Assembly: GCF_011752565.1 (NCBI RefSeq)
Contig: NZ_VWXK01000005.1
Span: forward strand, 1-64,000
DNA length: 64,000 nucleotides
DNA from: Pantoea sp. Ap-967
GTDB taxonomy: Bacteria; Pseudomonadota; Gammaproteobacteria; Pseudomonadales; Pseudomonadaceae
Reading direction: 5' to 3'
The notes below the pieces were generated by a model that made no database searches, was not told the origin of the DNA, and worked only from the letters and a program-made list of their open reading frames with translations. The position numbers were made by a program, and so were the translations under genes. Shown piece by piece: positions 42,874-51,516 of this stretch; the stretch's first letter is position 1; each line of letters opens with the position of its first letter.

Positions 42874-44364
42874 ATGGCTGAATTGCTGAGCAAGGAACAA
42901 TACGCGGCCATCGCCGCCGAACTGCAGCTGCGCACCCAGGCGTTCATCGACGGTGAATTCCGCGATGCCATTTCTGGCCGCACCTTCGTCACCACTAACC
43001 CGGCCACCGGCCAGCAGCTGGCTGAAATCGCCGCCTGCGACGTCAATGACGTGAACGTCGCCGTGGCTGCCGCCACGCGCGTGTTCGAAGACGGCAGCTG
43101 GTCGAAGATGCAGCCCAACGACCGCAAGCACGTGCTGCTCAAGTTCGCCCAGCTGCTCGAAGACAACGCCCACGAACTGGCCGTGCTCGAAGCGCTGGAC
43201 AGCGGCAAGCCGGTCAGCGAGTGCCAGAATGTCGACGTGCCGGAAACCATCCACACCATCCGCTGGCACGCCGAGCTGATCGACAAGATCTACGACGCCA
43301 CCGCGCCAACCGGCAACGCTGCCGTGACCATGGTGGTGCGTGAAGCCATCGGCGTGGTCGGCCTGGTGCTGCCGTGGAACTTCCCGCTGCTGATGCTGGC
43401 CTGGAAGATCGCCCCGTCGCTGGCCGCCGGTTGCTCGATCGTGGTCAAGCCAGCCAAGGAAACCACCCTCAGCGCCCTGCGCGTGGCGGAGCTGGCCCAC
43501 GAGGCGGGCATTCCAGCGGGTGTGTTCAACCTGGTGCCTGGCGGTGGCCGTGAAGTGGGCGAGGCCATCGGCCGCCACATGGACATCCCGATGGTGAGCT
43601 TCACCGGCTCCACCGACACCGGCCGCCTGTTCCTGAAATACGCCGCCGAGTCCAACCTCAAGCGCATCGTCCTGGAGCTGGGTGGCAAGAACCCGGCCGT
43701 GGTCATGAACGACTGCGAAGACCTCGACGAAGTGGCTCAGTTCGTCACCGCCGGTGCGTTCTGGAACATGGGTGAGAACTGCTCGGCGTCCTCGCGCCTG
43801 ATCGTCCACAAGGACGTGAAGGACGAGCTGCTGGGCCTGATCGCCAAGCACCTGAAGGACTGGAAGCTGGGCGACCCGCTGGACCCGGACAACCGCCTGG
43901 GCGCCATGGTCAGCAAGTCGCACTTCGAGAAGGTCAAGTCGTACCTGGAATACGCCGCCGAGCAGAAGCTCACGGTGGTTCAGGGTGGCGAAACCGAGGA
44001 CGGCGTGTTCATCCAGCCGACCATCGTCGACAACGTGGGCCGTGACAACAAGCTGTTCGTCGAGGAAATCTTCGGGCCGGTGCTGAGCGTGACCAGCTTC
44101 GAAACCATCGACGAGGCCATTGAGCTGGCCAACGACACCGTCTACGGCCTGGCCGCTTCGGCCTACACCGGCAGCCTGCGCAATGCGCTGCGCCTGTCGC
44201 GTGAAATCCGCGCGGGCGTGGTGACGGTCAACTGCTTCGGCGAGGGTGATGTCACCACGCCGTTCGGTGGCTACAAGGAGTCTGGCTTTGGTGGGCGCGA
44301 CAAGTCCATCTGGGCCCATGACCAGTACACGGAGCTGAAGACCATCTGGATCAACGCTTCGTGA
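42874..44364 (+). CDS. NAD(P)-dependent aldehyde dehydrogenase (PuuC-like)
   Basis: 496 residues with all core ALDH residues: N169 (LPWNFPL), E268 (LELGGKNP), C303 (NMGENCSASSR) and the cofactor motif FTGSTDTG. The GENCSA form and the C-terminal GGYKESGFGGRDKS resemble gamma-glutamyl-aminobutyraldehyde and betaine-type dehydrogenases. It starts 13 bases after the DapA-family gene (SD GGAGG) and ends the cluster before a strong composite terminator. Confidence 0.9.
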   Translation: MAELLSKEQYAAIAAELQLRTQAFIDGEFRDAISGRTFVTTNPATGQQLAEIAACDVNDVNVAVAAATRVFEDGSWSKMQPNDRKHVLLKFAQLLEDNAHELAVLEALDSGKPVSECQNVDVPETIHTIRWHAELIDKIYDATAPTGNAAVTMVVREAIGVVGLVLPWNFPLLMLAWKIAPSLAAGCSIVVKPAKETTLSALRVAELAHEAGIPAGVFNLVPGGGREVGEAIGRHMDIPMVSFTGSTDTGRLFLKYAAESNLKRIVLELGGKNPAVVMNDCEDLDEVAQFVTAGAFWNMGENCSASSRLIVHKDVKDELLGLIAKHLKDWKLGDPLDPDNRLGAMVSKSHFEKVKSYLEYAAEQKLTVVQGGETEDGVFIQPTIVDNVGRDNKLFVEEIFGPVLSVTSFETIDEAIELANDTVYGLAASAYTGSLRNALRLSREIRAGVVTVNCFGEGDVTTPFGGYKESGFGGRDKSIWAHDQYTELKTIWINAS

Positions 44365-44408
44365 CCTGAGCAAGACCGGTGCTGTTCTGACGGAGCTCAG
44401 CACCAGCC

Positions 44409-44532
44409 GGCCGCCTTGCGTCAGCAGGGCCCATCGCGACCTTTGGTCGCTCCTACAGGGGAATTGCGTTCCCGTCGTAGGAGCGACCGCAGGTCGCGAT
44501 TGGCCCTGCCAACGCAAAGGCGGCCTTTTTTA
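44409..44532. terminator. Composite terminator with a REPIN in its loop
   Basis: Outer arms GGCCGCCTTGCG / CGCAAAGGCGGCC enclose arms AGCAGGGCC / GGCCCTGCC, which enclose a type-B-like REP pair (TCGCGACCTTTGGTCGCTCC). The outer arm runs directly into TTTTTT at 44525. It separates the convergent aldehyde dehydrogenase and RNA methyltransferase genes; the latter's stop lies in the tail. Confidence 0.8.
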
Positions 44533-45000
44533 TTTGAACTTGGGCCCCGAACGGGTATTCAACCCCTTGGCCATGCGGTCATACAGCACCACATTCACCG
44601 TCGCCGCCAGGTTCATGCAGCCTTGGGTGGGAATGTAGATCGTCTCTTCGCACCACCCGCGCACCTCTTCGCTCAGCGAGCCATCTTCAGGCCCGAAGAT
44701 GTAGATCGCCCGGTCTGGGTGGGTGTATTCCGGCAAAGGCCGGGCGCCGTCCACCAACTCCACCGCCACCGGCGTGCAGCCCAGGGGAATGATGCGTTGC
44801 AGGTCGTCGATGCCGATCAGCGGAATGTCGTAGTGCACCCGCTTGGTGTCGGTGACGAAGTCGCGTGCGCGCTCGTAGCGCTTGCCGGTGTAGAACACCG
44901 AGTTGACGCCGTAGCAACCCGCTGCGCGCATCACCGAACCGACGTTCTCCGCAGACTTGGGGTTGAACAGGCCGATGCAGCTGTACCGTTTGTTTGCCAC
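44530..45000 (-). CDS. SpoU/TrmH-family RNA 2'-O-methyltransferase
   Basis: 156-residue SPOUT methyltransferase. Motif 1 NPKSAENVGSVMRAAG, motif 2 IYIFGPEDGSLSEE and motif 3 IPTQGCMNLAATVNVVLYDR form the trefoil-knot SAM site. Short, without an extra RNA-binding domain, like TrmL-type enzymes. Target RNA unknown. Confidence 0.9.
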   Translation of the reverse strand: MANKRYSCIGLFNPKSAENVGSVMRAAGCYGVNSVFYTGKRYERARDFVTDTKRVHYDIPLIGIDDLQRIIPLGCTPVAVELVDGARPLPEYTHPDRAIYIFGPEDGSLSEEVRGWCEETIYIPTQGCMNLAATVNVVLYDRMAKGLNTRSGPKFK

Positions 45001-45074
45001 GTGCCGGGGCCCTTCGTGAAAAAAAGAGCGCGATTATACGGGCTTGCCGGCAGCAGCGGGGGGTGTGCTGACCG

Positions 45075-45446
45075 TCAGTCTTTCTTGAGCATGCCGGCCA
45101 GGGCGGCGAACGGGTTGTGGGTTGCCTTGGCGATGCTTGGGGTGCTGAGCGAGCCTTCGCTGAAATACTGCTGGTCGGTGTAGCGCGAGTGCTCGTTGTC
45201 GTGGCAGTACAGGCACAGCAGTTCCCAGTTGGAGCCGTCCTGGGGGTTGTTGTCGTGATTGTGGTCGCGGTGGTGCACGGTCAGCTCGCTCAGGCGCTTG
45301 CCGGAAAACTCACGGGCGCAGCGGCCGCACACGTGCGGGTACATTTTCAGGGCTTTGTCGCGGTAGCCCATCTCCTTGTCGCGCTTGGCGTCGGCGAGGA
45401 TGCGGTCGAGGCGGGCGGTGGCGGCGGAGGTGGAAGCCGAACTCAT
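45075..45446 (-). CDS. YajD-family HNH nuclease
   Basis: 123 residues with an HNH fold: CGRCAREFSG, VHHRDHNHDNNP, LLCLYCHDNEHSRY, giving two CxxC zinc pairs and the catalytic histidines. The YajD family is widespread in gammaproteobacteria; physiological role unknown. Confidence 0.9.
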   Translation of the reverse strand: MSSASTSAATARLDRILADAKRDKEMGYRDKALKMYPHVCGRCAREFSGKRLSELTVHHRDHNHDNNPQDGSNWELLCLYCHDNEHSRYTDQQYFSEGSLSTPSIAKATHNPFAALAGMLKKD

Positions 45447-45578
45447 GGTATTTCCTTTGTTCTGATCAGGCAGATGACGGTTATGCCATTGAGTCTAGCG
45501 CGCTTGCGTGGCAGGCGGACAGGCGAAAACTCGAATATCGGCGTAGCCTGTAGGAAGGTTCCCGACAGGAGGTTGCTG

Positions 45579-45857
45579 ATGTTTCCTGCGATCCTCGCCA
45601 CGCTGCTGCTGGCTGCCGTGCCCCTGGCCGAGGCGGCCGGCACGCCGCCCAGGTTGAGCACGCCGGTGCCCGGTGCACCCGGCACGGCAACGCCTACGCC
45701 TTACCCGCAGATCACCCCCAGCGCGCCCCCTAGGGCCGACGATGGCCAGCCCGGTGCGCCGCTGTTGCCGCCGATGCCGCTGCCAGGGCCGCCAAAGGAT
45801 CAGGAACTACCGGGCCTGCGCCCGGAGGTGCCGAAACCGCCGGTGCAGGATGATTAG
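45579..45857 (+). CDS. Small exported proline-rich protein
   Basis: 92 residues: signal peptide (AILATLLLAAVPLAEA-AG) followed by a low-complexity Pro/Gly/Ala tail with PVPGAPGTATPTPYP and MPLPGPPKDQELPG. Excellent SD CAGGAGG seven bases before the ATG. Not recognised beyond a secreted, probably disordered protein; may be cell-wall or periplasm associated. Confidence 0.7.
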   Translation: MFPAILATLLLAAVPLAEAAGTPPRLSTPVPGAPGTATPTPYPQITPSAPPRADDGQPGAPLLPPMPLPGPPKDQELPGLRPEVPKPPVQDD

Positions 45858-45874
45858 CGGCATCACAATTTCAG

Positions 45875-45925
45875 CGCCTGTAGGAGCAGGCTTGCCTGCG
45901 ATGCGCCGCGCGGGCGGCGCTCGGT
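45875..45925. repeat. Single REP variant
   Basis: One unit reading GTAGGAGCAGGCTTGCCTGC, with GCGCCGCGCGGGCGGCGC as its extension. This is an A-for-G variant of the type-A core, kept complementary by the matching T. Confidence 0.75.
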
Positions 45926-45965
45926 CTCACAGGCACTGAATGCCTGGTGGCGGACGCCCCAGCCC

Positions 45966-48008
45966 TCACTCCACCCCCAACTCCCCAAACACGAACGCAT
46001 ACTCCAACGCCACATCCCGCAGCCCCTGGTAGCGCCCGCTCATGCCGCCATGCCCGGCGCCCATTTCGGTCTTGAGCAGCAGCAAATGGTCGTCGGTCTT
46101 GCGCGTGCGCAGGCGCGCCACCCACTTGGCCGCTTCCCAGTACTGCACGCGGCTGTCGTTGTAGCCAGCCACCACCAGCATGGCCGGGTAGGCCTGGGCA
46201 CTGACGTTCTCGTACGGCGCATAGGCCTTGATCCGGGCATACACCTCGGGCTCCTCGGGGTTGCCCCATTCGTCGTATTCGGTGACGGTCAGCGGCAGCT
46301 CGGGGTCGAGCATGGTGTTGAGCACATCGACGAACGGCACTTCGGCGATGGCGCAGCGGAACAACGCCGGGCGCAGGTTGAGCACGGCGCCCATCAGCAA
46401 GCCGCCGGCGCTGCCGCCGCTGATGGCCAGGCGCTCGGCAGCCGTCACGCCCTCGGCGATCAGGTGCTCGGCACAGGCGATGAAGTCGCTGAAGCTATTG
46501 TGCTTGTGCTCCTGCTTGCCAGCCCGATACCAGGCTTCGCCCAGTTCGCCACCGCCACGCACATGGGCAATGGCGAAGGCCACCCCGCGTTGCAGCAGGC
46601 TCAGGCGAGCATGGGAGAACCACGGGTCGAGGCTTTCGCCGTAGGCGCCATAGCCGTACAGGTACAGCGGCACGGTCTTGTCCAGGTCCTGGCGGCGGCG
46701 CACCAGGCTGATCGGCACCTGGGTGCCATCCGCCGCGGTGGCCCACAGGCGCTGGCTGACGTAGTCGTCGGCGTCGAACTCACCCAACACCGGGGTTTGC
46801 TTGAGCACCTGCTGGGCGCCGCTGGCCAGCTCCAGCTGGCGCACCTGGGCCGGGCGGTTGAGCGCTTCGTAGCGCAGGCGCACGCGGGTGCTGGCGAACT
46901 CCAGGCTGTCTTGCACATACAGGCTGTAGGCGGCGTCTGGCAATTCCACACGGTAGGGCGCCAGGCCCTGGGGGCGGACTTCGATGATCGGCAGGCCACC
47001 CTCGCGCAGGCTCAAGGTCAGGGCGCCGGCATTCAGGCTCAGGCCTTCGAGCATCACTTCATCGCGGTGCGCTACCAGCTCCTGCCACGCCTCGCGGCCT
47101 GGTACGGGGGCTGCCGGGGCGTGATACAGGGCGAAGTTGATGCCGGCCTGGTTGCTGCGGATGAACCAGCGCCACTGGCCGTCGAGCTGACCGTGGTCGG
47201 GGAAGTATTCGTGGCCTTCGACCCGTGGGGCCAGGCAGGTGAATGCGGCCTGCGGGGTCTGGGCATCGAGCACCCAGGCCTCGCTGGTGGTCTTGCTGTT
47301 GAGCAGCAGCACCAACTGGCGTTCGGAGCTGGTGCGGTAGCAGTGCAGGAAGAAACGGCCGTCGGCCTCCTCGAACACGGTGCTTGCCCCGGCTTCGCCC
47401 AGGGTATGGCGGCGCAGGCGCCAGGGCCGGTGGGTGTCGTCCAGTTCGGCGAAGAACAGCGTCTGGCTGTCGTTGGCCCAGGTCAGGCTGCCGTCGCAGT
47501 CGTCGAAGGGCAGGGTGGTCACACTGCCGTTGGCCAGGTCCTTGACGTATAGGGTGTAGATTTCGTCGCCGCTGGTGTCCAGGCTGTAGGCCAGCAGGCG
47601 GTGGTCGGGGCTGATGCTGAACGCGCCCAGCGACAGGAAGCCGCCGCCGGCCAGGGCATTGGGGTCGAGCAGCAGCTGTTCCTGGCTTTGATCGACGGTG
47701 TTGGAGTCGTCGGCTGGGCGCGGGCAGCGGTAATGGCGCGGGTATTCGTCACCGGCGGTGGTGCGGGTGTAGTACAGGTAGGGGCCCCAGGGCGAGGGCA
47801 GCGACAGGTCGGTTTCCAGGATGCGGCCCTTGATTTCCTCGAACAGCTGTTCGCGCAGGGGCTCTTGGTCGGCCAGGCAGGCCTGCTGGTAGGCGTTTTC
47901 CGCCTGCAGGTAATCGAGCACTTCGGGGGTGTCGCGCTGTTGCAGCCAGGCGTAGGGGTCGGCAGCCTGGTCCTGGCGGGCGATGGGGGGTTGGGGCTTG
48001 ATTGGCAT
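45966..48008 (-). CDS. ptrB: Oligopeptidase B (prolyl oligopeptidase family)
   Basis: 680-residue serine peptidase of family S9A that cuts short peptides after Arg/Lys. N-terminal seven-bladed propeller (about 60-400) followed by an alpha/beta hydrolase domain. Triad: Ser in ISGGSAGGLLMG, Asp in GYNDSRVQYW, His in MGAGHGGMSG; the AHVRGGGELGEAWY block is typical. The ATG at 48008 is chosen since the upstream codons are REP-derived. Confidence 0.92.
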   Translation of the reverse strand: MPIKPQPPIARQDQAADPYAWLQQRDTPEVLDYLQAENAYQQACLADQEPLREQLFEEIKGRILETDLSLPSPWGPYLYYTRTTAGDEYPRHYRCPRPADDSNTVDQSQEQLLLDPNALAGGGFLSLGAFSISPDHRLLAYSLDTSGDEIYTLYVKDLANGSVTTLPFDDCDGSLTWANDSQTLFFAELDDTHRPWRLRRHTLGEAGASTVFEEADGRFFLHCYRTSSERQLVLLLNSKTTSEAWVLDAQTPQAAFTCLAPRVEGHEYFPDHGQLDGQWRWFIRSNQAGINFALYHAPAAPVPGREAWQELVAHRDEVMLEGLSLNAGALTLSLREGGLPIIEVRPQGLAPYRVELPDAAYSLYVQDSLEFASTRVRLRYEALNRPAQVRQLELASGAQQVLKQTPVLGEFDADDYVSQRLWATAADGTQVPISLVRRRQDLDKTVPLYLYGYGAYGESLDPWFSHARLSLLQRGVAFAIAHVRGGGELGEAWYRAGKQEHKHNSFSDFIACAEHLIAEGVTAAERLAISGGSAGGLLMGAVLNLRPALFRCAIAEVPFVDVLNTMLDPELPLTVTEYDEWGNPEEPEVYARIKAYAPYENVSAQAYPAMLVVAGYNDSRVQYWEAAKWVARLRTRKTDDHLLLLKTEMGAGHGGMSGRYQGLRDVALEYAFVFGELGVE

Positions 48009-48029
48009 TGGGGATCCTTGAATGGGGTT

Positions 48030-48134
48030 GCCTGTGCTGGCCTCTTCGCGGGGCAAGCCCGCTCCTACAAACGAATCACCGGCAATGACGCCTGTGTAGG
48101 AGCGGGCTTGCCCCGCGAAGAGGCCGGCACAGGC
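48030..48134. repeat. REPIN
   Basis: Inverted type-A REP units with outer arms GCCTGTGCTGGCCTC / GAGGCCGGCACAGGC, between the divergent ptrB and small membrane protein genes, so promoters there must lie in or beside it. Confidence 0.92.
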
Positions 48135-48200
48135 AAACGCTGTCTGCGCCCGGAAAAGTGTTTATCATAGGCATCTCTTTGCCTGGCTTGCACGAACCCC

Positions 48201-48701
48201 ATGATCCAGAACGACTATACCTTCGCCTGGGCGCTCTACGCCGTCGCCGCCCTGGGTTGCCTGCTGGTGGCTTTCAAGCTCACCGGCTGGATGTGGCGCT
48301 GGCTGCGTGAACCGCTGCGGGTGATCGTGGCGGTGCTGCTGCTGACCCCGACCGTGGTCGACCCGGTCAAGGACAGCTTCGCCCCGGCCATTGCCATCAC
48401 CGCCCTGGATCTGGCCTTCAAGGTGGGTGGCAATGCCTGGCGAGCGGTGTCGGACATCGCCATGTACGGCATGATCGCCTTCGCCCTGTACATCGTCTTC
48501 GTGCTGATTCGCTGGCCGCTGGAAAACCGCGCCCGCGCCCGCCGCGAGCAGGCCGAGGCGGCCGCCCAGCGCCGCGCCGCCGAGGACAACGCGATGGTCA
48601 GCGATACCTCGCTGGCCGCCGAGCGCCAGGACCGTTACCGCAACGACCCGCCACCCGCCCCGCCTGCCGGTGGCCGTGGCCGGGTCGAGCCTCGTCTGTA
48701 A
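48201..48701 (+). CDS. MFS-unrelated small inner-membrane protein
   Basis: 166 residues, about three hydrophobic segments (8-28, 40-52, 85-105) then a charged, Ala/Arg-rich cytoplasmic tail ending PPPAPPAGGRGR. Not recognised. It is 13 bases ahead of the class II amidotransferase gene, so the two are probably cotranscribed. Confidence 0.75.
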   Translation: MIQNDYTFAWALYAVAALGCLLVAFKLTGWMWRWLREPLRVIVAVLLLTPTVVDPVKDSFAPAIAITALDLAFKVGGNAWRAVSDIAMYGMIAFALYIVFVLIRWPLENRARARREQAEAAAQRRAAEDNAMVSDTSLAAERQDRYRNDPPPAPPAGGRGRVEPRL

Positions 48702-48714
48702 GCGGAGCCCGACC

Positions 48715-49488
48715 ATGTGCGAATTGCTGGGCATGAGTGCCAACGTCCCTACCGACATCGTCTTCAGTTTCACCGGCCTGATGCAGCGTGGCGGGCGTAC
48801 TGGCCCGCACCGTGACGGCTGGGGCATCGGCTTCTACGAAGGGCGCGGCCTGCGCCTGTTCCAGGACCCGGCCGCGAGCAGCGAGTCGGAGGTGGCCAAC
48901 CTGGTGCAGCGCTACCCGATCAAGAGCGAAGTGGTGATCGGCCATATCCGCCAGGCCAACGTTGGCCGCGTGTGCCTGTCCAACACCCACCCGTTCGTGC
49001 GGGAAATGTGGGGTCGCAACTGGTGCTTCGCGCACAACGGCCAGTTGGGCGACTTCAAGGGCCAGGCCACGTTCTACCGCCCGGTGGGCGACACCGACAG
49101 CGAAGCGGCATTCTGCGACCTGCTCAACCGTGTGCGTGCGGCCTTCCCCGAGCCGGTTGCCGTGGAACAGCTGCTGCCGGTGCTGGTTGAAGCCTGTGCC
49201 GAATTCCGTGGCAAGGGGGTGTTCAACTGCCTGCTCAGCGACGGCGACTGGCTGTTCTGTTTCTGCTCCACCAAGCTGGTGCACATTACCCGGCGTGCGC
49301 CGTTTGGTGCGGCTCGTTTGAAAGATGTCGACCTGATCGTCGATTTTCACACCGAAACGACCCCCAACGACGTGGTCACGGTGATTGCCACCGAGGCCCT
49401 GACCGAGAACGAGACCTGGCAGCGCTACGAACCGGGGCAATGGGCCCTGTGGCGGCACGGCGAATGCGTAGCGCACGGGCAAAGCTAA
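48715..49488 (+). CDS. Class II glutamine amidotransferase (YafJ-like)
   Basis: 257 residues of the Ntn-hydrolase class II amidotransferase family. Catalytic Cys2 is exposed after Met removal (MCELLGMSAN); GRTGPHRDGWGIGFYEG, IGHIRQANVG and CFAHNGQLGDF shape the glutamine site. Acceptor unknown. Start 48715 puts Cys at position 2, as required, so the longer frame is excluded. Confidence 0.92.
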   Translation: MCELLGMSANVPTDIVFSFTGLMQRGGRTGPHRDGWGIGFYEGRGLRLFQDPAASSESEVANLVQRYPIKSEVVIGHIRQANVGRVCLSNTHPFVREMWGRNWCFAHNGQLGDFKGQATFYRPVGDTDSEAAFCDLLNRVRAAFPEPVAVEQLLPVLVEACAEFRGKGVFNCLLSDGDWLFCFCSTKLVHITRRAPFGAARLKDVDLIVDFHTETTPNDVVTVIATEALTENETWQRYEPGQWALWRHGECVAHGQS

Positions 49489-49497
49489 GGACGCTGC

Positions 49498-50019
49498 ATG
49501 TTCAGAAGTTACCTGCGGTTGCTGCTGTTCACCTTCGGCCTGCTGGCCGGTATCCAGGTGCCTGGGCTGGTCAAGGACTACAGCCAGCGGGTCGAGGCGC
49601 ACCTGTTCGAGTCGCGCCAGGCGCTCGATGGCTTCAAGCAGACCGCCGAGCGGTTCTTCAAGGGTGACTTGCAAGCGCTGGTGCGCCATTACCGCACCAG
49701 TGACGACCCGGTGTTCCTCAGCGACGCCAACAGCATCGAGAGCCTGCTGGTGCGCAACCAGTTGCTGGAGGATGAATGGCAGGCGCTGCAAGGCCCGTGG
49801 GCCAGCCGCACCTGGCATGTGCTGGTGCAGGCAGACCCCCAACTGCGTGACGAAACCCTCGACGGCTACAGCTACCAGATCCTGCTCAAGCCAGAAGCCA
49901 TTGGCTGGGGCGTGGGTGCCGGGTTCCTGCTGGCCTTGCTGGTCGAGAGCCTGTTGCTGGGGATTGGCTGGGTGATCCTGGGCGGGCGACGCCGGGCGGT
50001 GAAAGAGAGCTGGCGCTGA
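49498..50019 (+). CDS. DUF2937-family membrane protein
   Basis: 173 residues with an N-terminal hydrophobic segment ([16 protein letters not shown]), a soluble middle and a C-terminal segment ([20 protein letters not shown]). [16 protein letters not shown] is characteristic of the DUF2937 family. Starts nine bases after the amidotransferase. Function unknown. Confidence 0.82.
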   Translation: MFRSYLRLLLFTFGLLAGIQVPGLVKDYSQRVEAHLFESRQALDGFKQTAERFFKGDLQALVRHYRTSDDPVFLSDANSIESLLVRNQLLEDEWQALQGPWASRTWHVLVQADPQLRDETLDGYSYQILLKPEAIGWGVGAGFLLALLVESLLLGIGWVILGGRRRAVKESWR

Positions 50020-50020
50020 G

Positions 50021-50050
50021 GGCGCATCGCGAGCTTTGCTCGCTCCTACC
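50021..50050. repeat. Single REP, type B
   Basis: CATCGCGAGCTTTGCTCGCT just after the DUF2937 gene, with no partner; the pxpA SD lies 20 bases further on. Confidence 0.75.
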
Positions 50051-50080
50051 GGGGTGTGCGTGAACAACGGAGGCGACGTG

Positions 50081-50833
50081 GTGGAACGCTTGCTACTCAA
50101 TTGCGACATGGGCGAGAGTTTCGGCAGCTGGCGCATGGGCCTGGATGCCGAGGTAATGCCCTTCATCGACTGCGCCAACATCGCCTGTGGCTACCACGCC
50201 GGCGACCCCGGCACCATGCGCCGCACCGTGGCCCTGGCGCTGGACCACGGCGTGACCATCGGCGCGCACCCGGCCTACCCGGACCTGGTCGGCTTCGGCC
50301 GGCGCTCCATGGCCTGCAGCGGCGAAGAAATCCGCGACCTGCTGCACTACCAGCTCGGCGCCCTGGACGGCATCTGCAAGGTGCTCGGTGGCCGCGTGGC
50401 CTATGTGAAGCCCCACGGCGCGCTGTACAACGACATGATGGCCAACCCGCAGACGCTGCGCAGTGTGCTCGAAGCCGTGGCGGCCTACGGCAGCAACCTG
50501 CCGCTGATGCTCATGGCCACGGCGGACAATCGCGCCGCCCAGGCCCTGGGCGATGAAATCGGCGTGCCACTGTGGTTCGAGGCCTTCGCCGACCGTGCCT
50601 ACACCGCCAGTGGCCACTTGCTGTCCCGGCGCCTCCCGGGCGCAGTGCACCACGACCCGGCGCGGGTGGTCGAGCAGGCTGTGCGCCTGGCCCGGGGCGA
50701 GCCGTTGGTGGCCGACGATGGCAGCGCGTTGACCCTGGCAGCCAGCACCCTCTGCGTGCACGGTGACAACGACGGTTCGGTCGCCGCCGTGCGGCAAATC
50801 CGCCAGGCCCTGGATGCGCTGGAGGCGCGATGA
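50081..50833 (+). CDS. pxpA: 5-oxoprolinase subunit A (LamB/YcsF family)
   Basis: 250 residues with [27 protein letters not shown] and [12 protein letters not shown]. With PxpB and PxpC it forms the prokaryotic ATP-dependent 5-oxoprolinase that opens 5-oxoproline to glutamate. No ATG fits the N-terminus; the second of two tandem GTGs (50081) lies seven bases after GGAGG and gives the family start [12 protein letters not shown]. It overlaps pxpB by four bases. Confidence 0.92.
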   Translation: MERLLLNCDMGESFGSWRMGLDAEVMPFIDCANIACGYHAGDPGTMRRTVALALDHGVTIGAHPAYPDLVGFGRRSMACSGEEIRDLLHYQLGALDGICKVLGGRVAYVKPHGALYNDMMANPQTLRSVLEAVAAYGSNLPLMLMATADNRAAQALGDEIGVPLWFEAFADRAYTASGHLLSRRLPGAVHHDPARVVEQAVRLARGEPLVADDGSALTLAASTLCVHGDNDGSVAAVRQIRQALDALEAR

Positions 50834-51516
50834 AGCTGCGTATCGAAGTGGCGGCCATCGACTGCCTGATGGTGCGCCTGTTCGACCATATCGATGAAGC
50901 CAACATGCCGTGGATGCTCGCGGCCAGCCAGCGGCTGAATGAGGCGTTCGGGGCGCACCTGGTGGAACTGGTGCCGTCCTACACCACCTTGATGGTGCAA
51001 TTCGACCTGCCGCCCGGGGCGGCGAGGGCGTTGATCGTGCAGGCACTCGACGGCTTGCAGCCGGACACCGGCAAGGGTGGCCGGCGTCATGAAATCCCGG
51101 TTTGGTACGACGCCAGTGTCGGCCCGGAACTGCCCGTGCTGGCCGCGCGCAGTGGCCTCGGCGAGGCCGAGGTGATCCGCCTGCACAGCGAGCGCGAATA
51201 CCCGGTGTTCGCCCTTGGCTTCGCCCCCGGCTTCGGCTTCATGGGGCTGGTGGATGAACGCCTGGCCAGCCCGCGCCTGAGCACGCCGCGCAAGCGCGTG
51301 GCGGCGGGCAGCGTGGGTATCGCCGAACGCCAGACCGCGGCTTATCCCGCCGTGTCGCCGGGTGGCTGGAACCTGATCGGGCGCACCCCGGTGCGCCTGT
51401 TCGACCGTGAACGGGAGGGCTACAGCCTGTTGCAGCCGGGTGACCGGGTGCGTTTCGTGGCGGTGTCGCGTGACGAATTTCTGGTCATGGGCGGTGATGC
51501 CGAGGCGCAAGGATGA
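50830..51516 (+). CDS. pxpB: 5-oxoprolinase subunit B
   Basis: 228 residues of the KipI/allophanate-hydrolase subunit 1 family. Blocks [29 protein letters not shown] and [23 protein letters not shown] are typical. It starts and ends with ATGA overlaps to pxpA and pxpC, so the three subunits are made in fixed ratio. Confidence 0.93.
   Translation: MKLRIEVAAIDCLMVRLFDHIDEANMPWMLAASQRLNEAFGAHLVELVPSYTTLMVQFDLPPGAARALIVQALDGLQPDTGKGGRRHEIPVWYDASVGPELPVLAARSGLGEAEVIRLHSEREYPVFALGFAPGFGFMGLVDERLASPRLSTPRKRVAAGSVGIAERQTAAYPAVSPGGWNLIGRTPVRLFDREREGYSLLQPGDRVRFVAVSRDEFLVMGGDAEAQG

Noticed and set aside
40479..43286. A 935-codon open frame on the minus strand
   Set aside because: It runs antisense through the MFS, DapA-family and start of the aldehyde dehydrogenase genes, whose protein motifs are intact. 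Its translation is low-complexity (His, Gln, Gly, Val), typical of shadow frames in GC-rich DNA.
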